Positions 1 to 16,100 of a DNA stretch of 64,000 nt are shown in pieces. The notes beneath the pieces were generated by a model. That model did not search any database. It had not been told where the DNA came from and saw only the letters and a list, made by a program, of their open reading frames with translations. The stretch comes from Lineus longissimus (lineage: Eukaryota > Nemertea > Pilidiophora > Heteronemertea > Lineidae): NCBI RefSeq assembly GCF_910592395.1, contig NC_088318.1:1240001-1304000 (forward strand). Reading direction: 5' to 3'. Positions within the stretch are counted from its first letter, which is position 1, and every line of letters begins with the position of its first letter. Made by a program: the position numbers and the translations under genes.

Positions 1-538
1 CATCACGGAGGCAGTCTTATAGACAAGCCTGGGAGCTGCCCCACTCTGATGTGATTGTGTCAGGAAGGGACATCACTGAGGCAGTCTTATAGACAAGCCT
101 GGGAGCTGCCCCACTCTGATGTGATTGTGTCAGGAAGGGACATCACGGAGGCAGTCTTATAGACAAGCCTGGGAGCTGGCCCACTCTGATGTGATTGTGT
201 CAGGAAGGGACATCACTGAGGCAGTCTTATAGACAAGCCTGGGAGCTGGCCCACTCTGATGTGATTGTGTCAGGAAGGGACATCACTGAGGCAGTCTTAT
301 AGACAAGCCTGGGAGCTGGCCCACTCTGATGTGATTGTGTCAGGAAGGGACATCACTGAGGCAGTCTTATAGACAAGCCTGGGAGCTGGCCCACTCTGAT
401 GTGATTGTGTCAGGAAGGGACATCACTGAGGCAGTCTTATAGACAAGCCTGGGAGCTGGCCCACTCTGATGCGATTGTGTCAGGAAGGGACATCACTGAG
501 GCAGTCTTATAGACAAGCCTGGGAGCTGCCCCACTCTG
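1..538. repeat. Minisatellite, 70-bp unit, about 7.7 copies
   Basis: A 70-bp unit beginning CATCACNGAGGCAGTC recurs at 1, 71, 141, 211, 281, 351, 421 and 491, and the last copy breaks off near 538. Copies differ at only a few positions (G/T in CATCAC[G/T]GAG, C/G in GAGCTG[C/G]CC, one GTGATT to GCGATT), so the array is young or homogenised. It starts at the window edge, so its full length is unknown. No open frame runs through it. Confidence 0.97.
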
Positions 539-3500
539 TTTAACCTTATGTGAAACAGCATGAGTTCAGATCTGTGTTGATCTAAGAGGTGTTTCCTATC
601 TTCTCGCCACATAAGGATACGGGGAAGATAAAATTTTTGAAAACTGTAAATAGGTACATAGTTAAATGTACTGTATCAGTTGCATGTCAATCTTCAGTTA
701 ATGTGTTGTTAGGACCAGCCAATGTGTGGTTGACTCTTCTGTGTATCTGAGGAGTATTGGCACCAAGGAAGTCCTAGCACTCCCAGGCAAACACAAGCAC
801 AGATGCTACATTTGACCTTGTTTCTCCAAAATTGATGAGACATTTCCTTGTTTTTTTCATAATATTTCTTTTAAAGCTGAAAAACTAAATTTCTTCAAAT
901 TTGATATAACTTTGCTAGTTTTTCCTGTTCGAAAGAAGATAACAAAATTCAAGTTTCCTGAAAACATCTAGTTCTGGATGAACATGCTGAACAGACTTGA
1001 TGTATTGAGCGGGAATGGATATGATGGCTCCCTGGGGCTGGATTAGCTTCCCATACCAAGCCATCATCTGCTCGCCATACATTTGCCTGTGTAAATCAAT
1101 CACATCAAGACTTGGGACTAGACTTTATTCATTCTTGATCACATGTATGTATGATAACCATATTCTGCACATTGCCACTATTCCAGTTGACACGAATGCA
1201 ACAGTTGGCTCTATGATGAAAACTAATTTTTTTATTTTGAGAGTGATTTGAGCCCAGCCATGTTTTATATTAATGAACCAGAGGTAATTCTGAGACTAAC
1301 ATGTATAAAGTAGAATTGACTGTTGTAGTTAGTTGTCTTAATGAAATTGAACTTATTGGGTGTCCTAGTCTGACACTATCGACAGAATCACCAGTCTGTA
1401 AAATGATTATTCTCCATCCTGCTCCCAGCACCTACTCTACGCATTCAAAATGCTCGATCCTGTGACAAGTGAGTGTGAGTTAATAACTGTATAACAGCAA
1501 TATGATTTCTACATTCCTAAACGGGAACGGCATACGCCTTTATGGTATCGAGTGTCAAACCATCAACAGTGCCGTGTATATACCGGTACTTCATCTTATA
1601 ATCTGTGGCCAAAACATAATCAAGGTGGTGGGTATCGACTTCTATGTGCCAATCCATTGTGCTCTTATAACCTCAACGCCCTCATTTCAAGCTGATTGCT
1701 GCAAACCATCGGGTTCCATTCTGATGTGTCATTTTCCTCCAGTTTCTGTACAGGAATCAATATGCAGTAAGAAGACTTAGTGCTGATCAATTCTAAAGAC
1801 TTTTGGTTAGAGTTGAGATGTTCCAAATTCTTAAAAACTGATAAAATACCTTTGCACATCGTTTCTGCACCTGTGAATATTTGCATCACTTGTTCCAGTG
1901 TGTTGTGTGGCTTTTCAGGATTGTGTGAATCATTATATCTAGTGCCATCAAGTTATATTTAATGTATTCAGGGGATCAGTTGTAAATGTCTTCAGTTCTT
2001 GACCATCGGCTTCAGTGTTGCCTTAGTTTAGTAGCAGAGGTGGTGTTTCTAGAAATTCAGATTACTTCATGCATTTCCCCCGATTCTTTTCTCATAAGTA
2101 AGCCCTCAAAGGGTTAAATGGATGTGTTAGTGAATCTTGTGGACTTTTACATGAAAATATCTTGTATTTTCTCAGTTCTTGTTTGTCAGGGGTTGTTTTA
2201 GATGCCCGACCCTGTCCCGCTCACTCGCAAGTCTGAGCCAGATGTGACAATTTTCAGTCGTTTGACAATTTATTGAATATATGCACATTTTATTTATAAT
2301 CATAGGACTGGTATCTGATTTGTCTATTATTTTTTACAATTGTCATGTACCCCCATGGCAGGTAGTAGTTCTTTGTTGAATGACATGATGTCCTGACAGC
2401 GTTTTCACCGGGATTTGTTTTGGATAATAAAAATATTCCTTTTTTTTATTGATTGAAAATGCAGAAGGTAAGTGTTACGACTAAAGCCCAGGTACAAATG
2501 CCCTTAGAGTGCAGAAAGCTGCTGGCAATACTTAAACATCATCTGGTAAACTGTCTAAATGGTGGAGACCCGGCCTGTTTGTAAGGTCTGTCCCCTGACG
2601 AGCAGTGACCCATTATTTCTGGTTCGGAGAAATACATGTAAATCAACCTTGGCTACTCGTGTCAAGGCAAATCAAAATGTTTGTTGATCATGGCTGCATG
2701 ATTTGATTGAAAGGTCTCCAGTGTGGGAAATCAATTATATGCATAGATTTATTTATTTAGCGTTTGTATCTGAATTTAGTGTTTATGATTTAATACCATG
2801 TATCCTTCAAATCAACGAAGTCCTCGTTGTACTTATTGTGAAATGAGATGACTATATCAAAAGAAAGAATATTGTATAACCAGCTTCTAAGATGATTATC
2901 TGAGGTCGAGTTTGTATAGTTTTAACGGACAGGACGTCAGATTAATGACGTCTCCTCGTGAAACCAAATAAAGTTGGCCATGGCGTGAAATATTGTTTTT
3001 TGTTGATTTTGGTGACAAAAACAAAGTTGATGTGAAGTGAAGTTTGATTGATCCATAAATTGTTTGAGGCTTGAATGTTCATGTTAGAATACTGTATTCA
3101 GAAAATAATTTGTTCCGAGTGAATTGTCAACTTGCCATTCACCGCTGATATTTGTTAGATTTCGATTGACGCCATCATGTCAGCTTAAAGCAGAATTTTG
3201 GGTTTGTTGTGGTTGATTGTCCAAGCAAAAAGCAACATTTTGTGTCTGCTGCCTGTTGGAGTTCATTTACAACAATCCATTCAGAAGGCTCTATTTTGGG
3301 GTTTGGTTCGGTCTAATTCTGCTATCAGAAATTGAATTATGGACAGGTGTTTGCCACAATGCCTTGGAAAATGATTTGTAACTTATGTTAAAGGAACTAT
3401 AAGCTGCCGACTTGGCAGAGACCATTTATTTGCACTTGTACAGTTGATGTATTGTATCAACAGTGAGTAAATATTTCTTCTTTTCTATAAAATTGACTTT

Positions 3501-3900
3501 GTCCTTTATCGTTTTTGTTGTCCATCATCCTCTCCATCCAGGCATCTCAGTAATTGAGGACATTGCCTCGCTCAGGTGGGATCCTATTTAAAAGTGGCAC
3601 CTCTGTACTGTACAGTCTAGGAGATTGTGACAACCAATCTTGCCCTTGGCCAACAAGAAACTGCCCAGCAGTCAGTACCACAGAGGCCAAAAAAGTATGA
3701 GGAAAATGAATAAATGTTGTACCCTAGCCTAAGTACTTGTCCCAGGGTTGAAGATTGCTCCTAAGTACAATAGAATTATATTGTGTAAGGGAAAACCTTT
3801 CTGGGCCACCCTGTAGAGGTGTAGACCCCGTGGGCCAGAGGACCTCAGCTGGCAGGTGCTGCCATCTGAGCTAAGCGAGTGGAACTACCGATTTCTACTT
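539..3900. other. Mostly non-coding stretch upstream of ZFAND1
   Basis: AT-rich sequence with no exon chain I can link to a known protein. It holds short minus-strand open stretches listed separately (915-1960). A plus-strand AATAAA near 2967 could be the poly(A) signal of a gene ending left of the window, but no coding exon supports that. Confidence 0.5.
915..1960 (-). pseudogene. Possible coding remnants of an unrecognised gene
   Basis: Three minus-strand open segments have protein-like codon composition. From about 1960 to 1665 a frame includes the peptides CKGILSVFKNLEHLN and QKLEENDTSEWNP. It ends at TAA, and a different frame opens within a few bases and runs to about 1525 with DWHIEVDTHHLDYVL. 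A third segment follows a good acceptor (pyrimidines then ACAG at about 1087) and contains EQMMAWYGKLIQPQG, ending at a TAG at 915. The abrupt frame change looks like a frameshift, so a decayed gene or mobile-element fragment is more likely than an active gene. I do not recognise the family. Confidence 0.3.
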
Positions 3901-4014
3901 AGAATTAAAAATTATCCCGTTTTACCGGGGGAAATGGGGGACGAATTAAACCATGAACCCCAGCACGAATCAAAATGTCCCCAGTAGCGATCACTCTGCA
4001 TTTTATCAACCAAA

Positions 4015-4080
4015 GGAAATCAGGGGTTAATGTTCGCCTGTGTGCAGGGCCGGAGAAGCGAACATTAACCCCTGATTTCC
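4015..4080. repeat. Perfect 23-bp inverted repeat with 20-nt loop
   Basis: The arm at 4015-4037 (GGAAATCAGGGGTTAA plus TGTTCGC) is perfectly complementary to the arm at 4058-4080, with a 20-nt loop between them. It lies about 150 bp before the ZFAND1 start codon, in the likely promoter or 5' UTR. If transcribed it would form a very stable stem. It may instead be the remains of a small foldback element. Confidence 0.9.
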
Positions 4081-4231
4081 TCAGGATGCATTTTATAATC
4101 ATCTCCGAAGTAGAGCGAAAGGACTGGGGCGAAAGGATCAGGAAGCGAAACGACCGGAGACCGCAATACACTGTGTTGGGTGGTCGTCACATGTATAACT
4201 TCTCTACGGCAAAACCTCATAATTGACAGTC

Positions 4232-7200
4232 ATGGCTGAACTAAACATTGGCGAACATTGTTCCGTTCATTCCTGTCAACAGTTGGGTAAGGTTTTCTTG
4301 CTTTAAGTGTGAGAAATAATTATTTCCTTGTCACATTTTGAAGTATGCAGTTTCAACTGGTTTGTCGCGCGCTGTGTTTAAAGGGATCATTAGACAGGGT
4401 GTTCCAAAGAAAAAAAACAAAAAAATTGAAAGGTTTAGGAGAACATTTTCAATTCTACAGTATTCATGAAAATTTATTTCAGATTTCTTACCTTTTGAGT
4501 GCAAATGGTGTCATCAGATATATTGGTAAGTTTGTTATCTTTAAGACTTTGTTGACATGTTGGCCTACAGTCTAGAGTGGGAGTTGTTGGTCTGACAAAC
4601 GTCAGTGCTGTTAGTGTAAGGAGATGCGAACTGGTACTAGACCATAGAATCTGATGATGAGAGACTAACTCCAGTCCAGATATGTAGCAAAAATGGAATC
4701 GATACTTTGTTTTTAACTTTACATCCCTTTTGCTTACAGTTTGAGCCATAGATCACCAGATGACCATCAGTGCAAGGAGGTAAGGAGTAGAAAATGGAAG
4801 AAAATTTGGGCTGAGGAAGAAAACGCAATGAACTAATATACCAATGTCTCACAGAGAAGATCGATCTTCCCACTGCTTTGCCCTAGGCCTAGTGTATCTA
4901 TAGAGTGGTTTAACGGGACGTCATCACCTGCCGTGCTGGAGGGACAGACAAAAGAAAGCAAGTCCAAATGATCATGACAACATTTGATTCAGTTAAGTTG
5001 GGTGCCGCTGCGATAAATCATTGTTTCGCTCTCCAACATGGCCGACCGTGAAAACACCCTATAGGTCACCAAGGACCAATCCAATCCATTAATAGGCGAC
5101 ATGATCTCAGTCAAAATATCACTTACTTGACGGTCAAAGACAACTTTCAAGGAAAAACTTTTCATTCTTTGAATTTCAGTATGACAAGGTTGACCTGCCT
5201 ACCTATGATGGAGTGAGGTCGTTACCTTGTTCCTTGACAGATTGCAGGAATAATGAACTCGTGCCAGTGGTCTGCGAACACTGCCGAAAAAACTTTTGCT
5301 TACAGTGAGTAGAAATTATTATAATTGTGTTAGCGGATTAAGTCTTTGGGTACTTGAAATGCTTTTTGCCTCAACTACAGTGTTGGCTTTTTCAAAAAGT
5401 GGGGGACGATTGCCTCACTTAACTGAGAGTTTCATGGCAAGATTCAAATCAAGTTGAGTCAAATTCGGCTGCACAGGTGATGTCACAGCTACCTTTTGGC
5501 ACACTTGATCTGTTTGTAGTAATTCACTGAGTCTTGCATGAGATTAAACAGATTACTCTGATCCGTTCTGTGATGTGTGCTAATAGTCTCTCATCTGAAC
5601 TTTCAGGCACCGACATCAAGTAGATCACAACTGCTCTGAGTACAAGGTAGATTCAGGGGAACCCTCGAAAACTGCCCAACATATCAGTAAAATACTGGGT
5701 AAGTCATCCTCACTTGTTGGGGACAATTAATTGTCAATTGTCAATTGTCAATTGTCAATTGTTCTATCACCCATAATTATTTGCCAATGTAGAAATTGGT
5801 ATCGTCTAAATTACTATTTTTCAATACCAGTGCTGTATCCTTTCATAAATTATTTTCTGTTTTTCCAATAGAAATACAAAGTGCAAAAGCCCCAAAGAAA
5901 CCCATCGGTCGGAAGTCAAAAGCAACAGCCGCCAAAGTGGCGTTGATGAAGATTAAGATGAAGGCAGTTGGAGAGAAGAGCATGCCAGAGACAGAGAGGG
6001 TCTACCTTCAGATCATGCTGCCCCTTCAGTGTACAGACAGGATGAAACCAATGTTCTTCTCAAAGGTATGTATGAGTCATCAGCTCAGGTTACCATCTTT
6101 AGACTCCAAACTCAGCGGACCGGATGGGCCATCACCAATTCTACAAGTACTGAAATAGGAAGCAGAGACCAGTTCTTTTGCAGCAGGGATCGATGACAAT
6201 GAGCCATGTACTACTGCTTGAAGTTGATCTATTTATCCTGAGTGCCATCTCATGGTCAGTGTCTCTTCTCCTTCAGAAATGGACAATAGGTCGCATTATT
6301 GATGGAATCACAAAACAACTCAAACTCAAGAATGAGAACAACATAGCTGGTGCAAAGGTAAGAGCTTACTAATGACTGAAAGATCAAGTCATTAGGACAC
6401 AGAACTAGATTAATGGAAAAGTTCCTGGAGTTGGTTCATCCCCTCACAGCTGGTCGGGTCTGTCATTGAATGGATTTCTGGTCAACATTTGGTTCCTGAT
6501 GTCCCTCGTTTAGACACCACGATATTCTTCACATTTGGTGGTCCTAATAATGGGTGCTCTGAGAGAAAGAATGGGGTTTATATCCAAGTACATTTAGCTT
6601 GATACGCTTTTTGCTTCTCATTTCCAGAAGTTGCGATTGTTCACTGATGATGGCAGGACGGTGATAGCAGCAGATAAGACCTTAGAAAAATGCATGGAGG
6701 ACATGGCGGAGGATGTTCTAAACGGATGTGCTGTGATATTAGAGTATGTGAATGAGGATAGTCTTGCACTTGACGATATTAGTGGATACACTGGTAAGAC
6801 ATGATTGTGAAAGTTGTGCTCACTTGTAATAAACGACTTTAGACGCTGATCAAGGATTGCCTTTGGATGTCCTCACTACTTAGTAGACTTCTGTAAGCCA
6901 ATGTGTTCATTTTCACCAAATAAAGTTATTTTGTGTAAAAATTATGTTACAATTGTTTTGTTTTTGTAGAAGATGCGATGAATCTTCCAGGTAAATGCAA
7001 TCGCCAAGTAACCAGATGGAAATACACATCGAGTAGCTCATGTACCTGAGGTACCTCATACATGTATATCTCGTACAGCATCGTGGCCTTTCTGCTTGGT
7101 GACCCTATCTCACTGTGCTCTTGAAGACAGATCAATTTCTCTGCTCTTGAAGACAGACCAATCTCACTGCTCTTGATGACAAACCAATCTCACTGCTCTT

Positions 7201-7491
7201 GAAGACAGACCAATGTCCCCCGACTTGGCAACTCTAGTAGCCTACTTGGAGTAGCTCATGTACCCGAGGTACCTGAACTTTTGAAGAGTCACATGTACCT
7301 AGGACAGCATCACACCCCCCCCCCCCCGTCTCTGGTAGATATTCTATATCACTGTTGCTTTAAGACAAGCCCAGTTCTCCCACTTCACAACTCTACTGGG
7401 TGTCTTTTGCTGAACAGATGTACTGGTATATAGTATGTGAGCTATCGTAGCAGCAATTCCCTCTATTCTTTCAGGCAAAGATGTCTTCTGA
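4232..7491 (+). CDS. ZFAND1: AN1-type zinc finger protein 1, nine coding exons
   Basis: Exons: 4232-4286, 4483-4525, 4740-4779, 5180-5304, 5607-5698, 5872-6065, 6277-6357, 6628-6793, 7475-7491. All introns are GT-AG and the phases chain without a break to TGA at 7489, giving 270 residues; the human protein is about the same length. The start MAELNIGEHC matches the family start. AN1 finger 1 uses C10, C15, C25, C28, C33, H36, H42 and C44. Finger 2 uses C63, C68, C78, C81, C86, H89, H95 and C97. The conserved block AAKVALMKIKMKAVGEKS and a ubiquitin-like C-terminal region (about residues 165-262, including the peptide MKPMFFSK) follow. In mammals ZFAND1 recruits p97/VCP and the 26S proteasome to arsenite-induced stress granules for their clearance; the same role here is inferred. 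It lies tail-to-tail with PDCD6. Confidence 0.95.
5729..5763. repeat. Microsatellite (AATTGTC)n in ZFAND1 intron 5
   Basis: Five consecutive 7-bp AATTGTC units, the last ending AATTGTT, starting 31 bp downstream of the exon 5 donor site of ZFAND1. Confidence 0.9.
7108..7213. repeat. Short tandem repeat, about 26-bp unit, in ZFAND1 intron 8
   Basis: Four imperfect copies of a unit built around TGCTCTTGAAGACAGACCAA. A flanking motif, GTAGCTCATGTACC[T/C]GAGG, occurs on both sides (near 7033 and 7250), so a larger segment was probably duplicated. It lies in the last intron of ZFAND1. Confidence 0.85.
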
Positions 7492-9028
7492 TGGTCTTGT
7501 TGTCCAACTCACAGTGTCAAGAGGAGATGTTCCAGTGGAAAAGCTTGCAAGACAACAGACTGGACACTGTTACCATGATTGTGATCATTGTACATGTGTT
7601 GTTCATCTAGAGGGCTGTGGATTAAGAAGGTGAGACAATGTCACATCCAAGATTTTTCTAGCTTCCAACACACTTAAATGCCGTCTTGCTCTAGAATCAA
7701 AATTTAGTGTGCTTCAGAACACACTTCACACATCTGAGCATTACAAAGATGGCGATAACAAGAGATTTTGACAATTTGAACGTTTTGAAACAAGCAAGAA
7801 AGATGAAAATGCAATTGATATGAAAATGTTTATTACTTATAAATAATGTGTCCTTCCAACATGATTACATTTCAAACTCTGATAAACTGCTAGTTAGAGA
7901 TAATCGTTACGGTAGAACAGATTAACACCAAAATACCATGAATCGAGAAAACATTTTAGTGAAAATTTAGCACATAATTGCTCCAATGGACATGGCATAG
8001 AACTATAAGGCAAATGCCTTCCTTCTGAATGGCATTACATACTGGATTTCTCATGAAAATTTTTCCTGTAGATATTGATTAGCACATTATCACATAGTTA
8101 ATTAGCAACAAATTATCAGGAGCTGGTAGCATGGCGAGTCGAGAACACTTGAGTTATTTACTAGAGTTATTTCTTTACCAATTCACCAACAAATATCATT
8201 ACTGTACTTGTGTATTAGAACTGGGCACTTGCAGGCGTTGTTGATGGGGTAGAAGTGTGTGTTTGCAGAAAAACGTCACATTCACTGACAACGTCCATTT
8301 ATGGAGGGGTATGCATATCGAAGGATGTGTATAATCCTGATAATATCCATATTCGTGTTAACATTTCTCTTCTCCTTCAAAAAACCGGAAGGGCCGATGA
8401 TTGGAAGGAATGCCACCAGCACCTCACAAGAACTCTTTAAAGGGACATCACCAATGCCAAATAGAGATACATGTTCAGGTAGTTTGCTTCCCTATCTTCT
8501 GCTTGCACATCAATATCGCGTGATGTCCCTTTAAGTCAAAAAGAAGAATGTCTTGAATACTAATAGTAGAGTAATCTATATATTAGACTTGAATAAGAAC
8601 AACATAGTATAAATTCTCTAAGCTTTCACAATCATTTAAACATCCTACATACACCTTACACTTTTTATACAAATCGATAACAGATCTTAACTGACAATGC
8701 ATCAAGTCAGGTGTGTGATTTAAGCGGACTCCTGCTGAATGCTCTAGCATTTATAATATGTGGCTTGAAAAGAGAGACAGCTCCTTTATTGGTTACAATG
8801 AGATTTATATCAGTCCCATTCACAGGACTTGTTAGAAAGGACCACGAACTATATTTGAAAGGGATTGTGTCATAGCCTATGTAACCTTGAAAGTAAGTCT
8901 TCCAAAATGGAAAAAAAACTCTTTTTTCAAACCATCAAAAGCACATCTATCTAGAAAATACTTTACAGAGTACGAAAAATAGATAGTTAAGATGATATCT
9001 ATTCCTGGTCATGCAAACGATGACATTT
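7492..9028. other. Convergent 3' UTR / intergenic stretch between ZFAND1 and PDCD6
   Basis: This holds the 3' UTR of ZFAND1 (+) and that of PDCD6 (-). Minus-strand AATAAA motifs lie near 8785 and 7830 and could end PDCD6 transcripts. If the distal one is used, the two transcripts would come close together or overlap tail-to-tail. No coding exon was seen. Confidence 0.5.
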
Positions 9029-14247
<5,219 letters not shown>

Positions 14248-14770
14248 TTTGGCATGAAATTGATTTACCAAAAATATCTGACTCTGTCGTCCTGGGAAAT
14301 GGCTGCCATTCGTTGCTTGGACTACTTTTCAATTCTTGAAATATAAACAAAAAACGCATTTAAAACACAAAGTATTAGGTAGATAAAAAGACACAGAGAT
14401 AATTTGGTGAGCATTTCAATCGGAAAAGGCATTGCTGAAAATTGTGGAATTCTTGGAGTTATTTGGTGCGGACGTAGAAAAAACATTTGAGGTAATTTAT
14501 CCGCATACAACTTATATAGTAATGCGCACCAATTTTAACTGGAGGCGAGGTTGCAGGGTGGCAGAGGTTAAAGTGGTTCGGAAGTGGACGGCGCTACCCT
14601 GACGTCACAACGCGGAAGTGCCACTGCACACTTCCCCCTTATTTTCTTTTCTATTTCTGATCAATTTCAATCTGTATTCTACCAGATTCATTGACTTCAG
14701 CCCTTCTTTATTCATTATGGAAGAGAACACCATTGATACCATTCTCGTTGGATGAGGATAGATCAGGTAA
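14248..14770. promoter_or_regulatory. Bidirectional promoter between PDCD6 and the Rab-like gene
   Basis: The two start codons point away from each other. The region contains a full CRE palindrome TGACGTCA (14600-14607) flanked by two ETS-type CGGAAG motifs (14579-14584 and 14613-14618), in a locally GC-richer stretch. A plausible non-coding first exon for the Rab-like gene ends at a GATCAG/GTAAGA donor at 14766. It would carry a small upstream ORF (14717-14755, 12 codons). Transcription start sites cannot be seen directly. Confidence 0.55.
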
Positions 14771-15221
14771 GAAGCCATACCATCCATGACTAAGTCTAAA
14801 GATACATGATACATTGCATGTATGATGTAGTAGATGCATACACAGTGTATACATGATCATGATGCCTGTGTCTGTTGTGTAACAGGAAATACTGTCCTTC
14901 TCTAGGATGTCTTGGTCATTGTAAGATTTCAGTGCGCATTACATTTGCACTTTGAAATTATGTTATGTTGTGGGAAGCACATGGCCATGGGTCCTGATGG
15001 CAGTGATGCTGATGACTAGATGAGATTGAGAGACCACATCCCCAGGGCGGTCTGGCCCTCCCGCAGAAAAGTTTGATCACTATTTTGCGGGGCTCTTTAT
15101 TCTTCTGGCTGCAAAGACAAAACTGCCTCCCAAAACACAAATGAATGGTTCCAGTGAAAATTCTGGTAAAAACTAATTAGTGAATTATAATTATATGCTT
15201 TCTTGCAGAGAGACCATCATC

Positions 15222-16100
15222 ATGGCAGTGGACATCCCCAGCTACAGAGTGATTCTCTGTGGAGAATATGGCGTTGGGAAAACAGCATTGTTTGTGCGAT
15301 TTAAAGATGACAAATTCATGACAGACGAAGATGATGTCGGCCATGATCATGCTTCCAAGACTTTCACAGTAAATGGCAAGAGAGTCATGGTAAGTTGTAA
15401 GATTTTGAACCAATTACCAGGGGTTTAGGTTGGTATCTCCCAGTTGAAAACTAAGCATTGAATTGACTTGAATTAAAATCTTGTATTCTTGCATCCTGGA
15501 CATGAGCAGACTTAACTTTCAGAACAATTAATCTGCCTTGTTCCCTTACAAACTTATTACTGTCTTGAAACTGCTGAACCTTTAGTTAGATATTTTGGGT
15601 TAAGATCGTCTTATTTATTTATATTTCAGATTCAGCTGTGGGACACTGGTGGTATGGAACGTGTCGGTTCAATCACTCAGGCTTATTTCCGTAATGCTCA
15701 TGGTGCAATCCTCTGCTACAATCCAGCAAATAAGGAGTCATTTAACATGTTGTCAGAATATATCCTTCAGGTCGCCATGTTTTCACGAAACGCTAAAGTA
15801 TTTTTGTGCGGGACTATGGCGGATAGGCGCCCAATGTCGATGGTTGGTGCAGGCGAGGAATATGTTCGTGAAGAAGAAATTGAGGAGTTTGAGAGATTCT
15901 GTTCGACTGCATTGAGCGGCGTTTTTAAGGTGTCATCACGGACTGGAGAAGGTGTGAACAGAATGTTTATGAAAGTTGCTGAGGGTATTCATCGGGATCG
16001 AAATGTAGACACAATTATGCAACAGATGAAACAAAGGGACTCGATACACTTGAATTCAAATGGTGGTCCGCCTCCTGGGAAAAAGTCTTGTTGTCAATGA
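15222..16100 (+). CDS. Atypical Rab-like small GTPase
   Basis: Two coding exons, 15222-15389 and 15630-16100, give 212 residues. An acceptor at 15208 places the ATG 14 nt into its exon, so a 5' non-coding exon is expected. The P-loop is GEYGVGKT (residues 13-20). The G3 box is WDTGGMER where canonical Rabs have WDTAGQE. The region of G4 reads CGTMADRR and has no NKxD. The G5-like motif is SSRTGEG. The hydrophobic core (YFRNAHGAILCYN) and the C-terminus KKSCCQ are Rab-like; a CCX ending is a plausible geranylgeranylation site. By family knowledge such proteins act in membrane traffic, but loss of the catalytic Gln and of NKxD suggests slow hydrolysis or altered nucleotide binding. I cannot assign a named subfamily. 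Confidence 0.85.
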
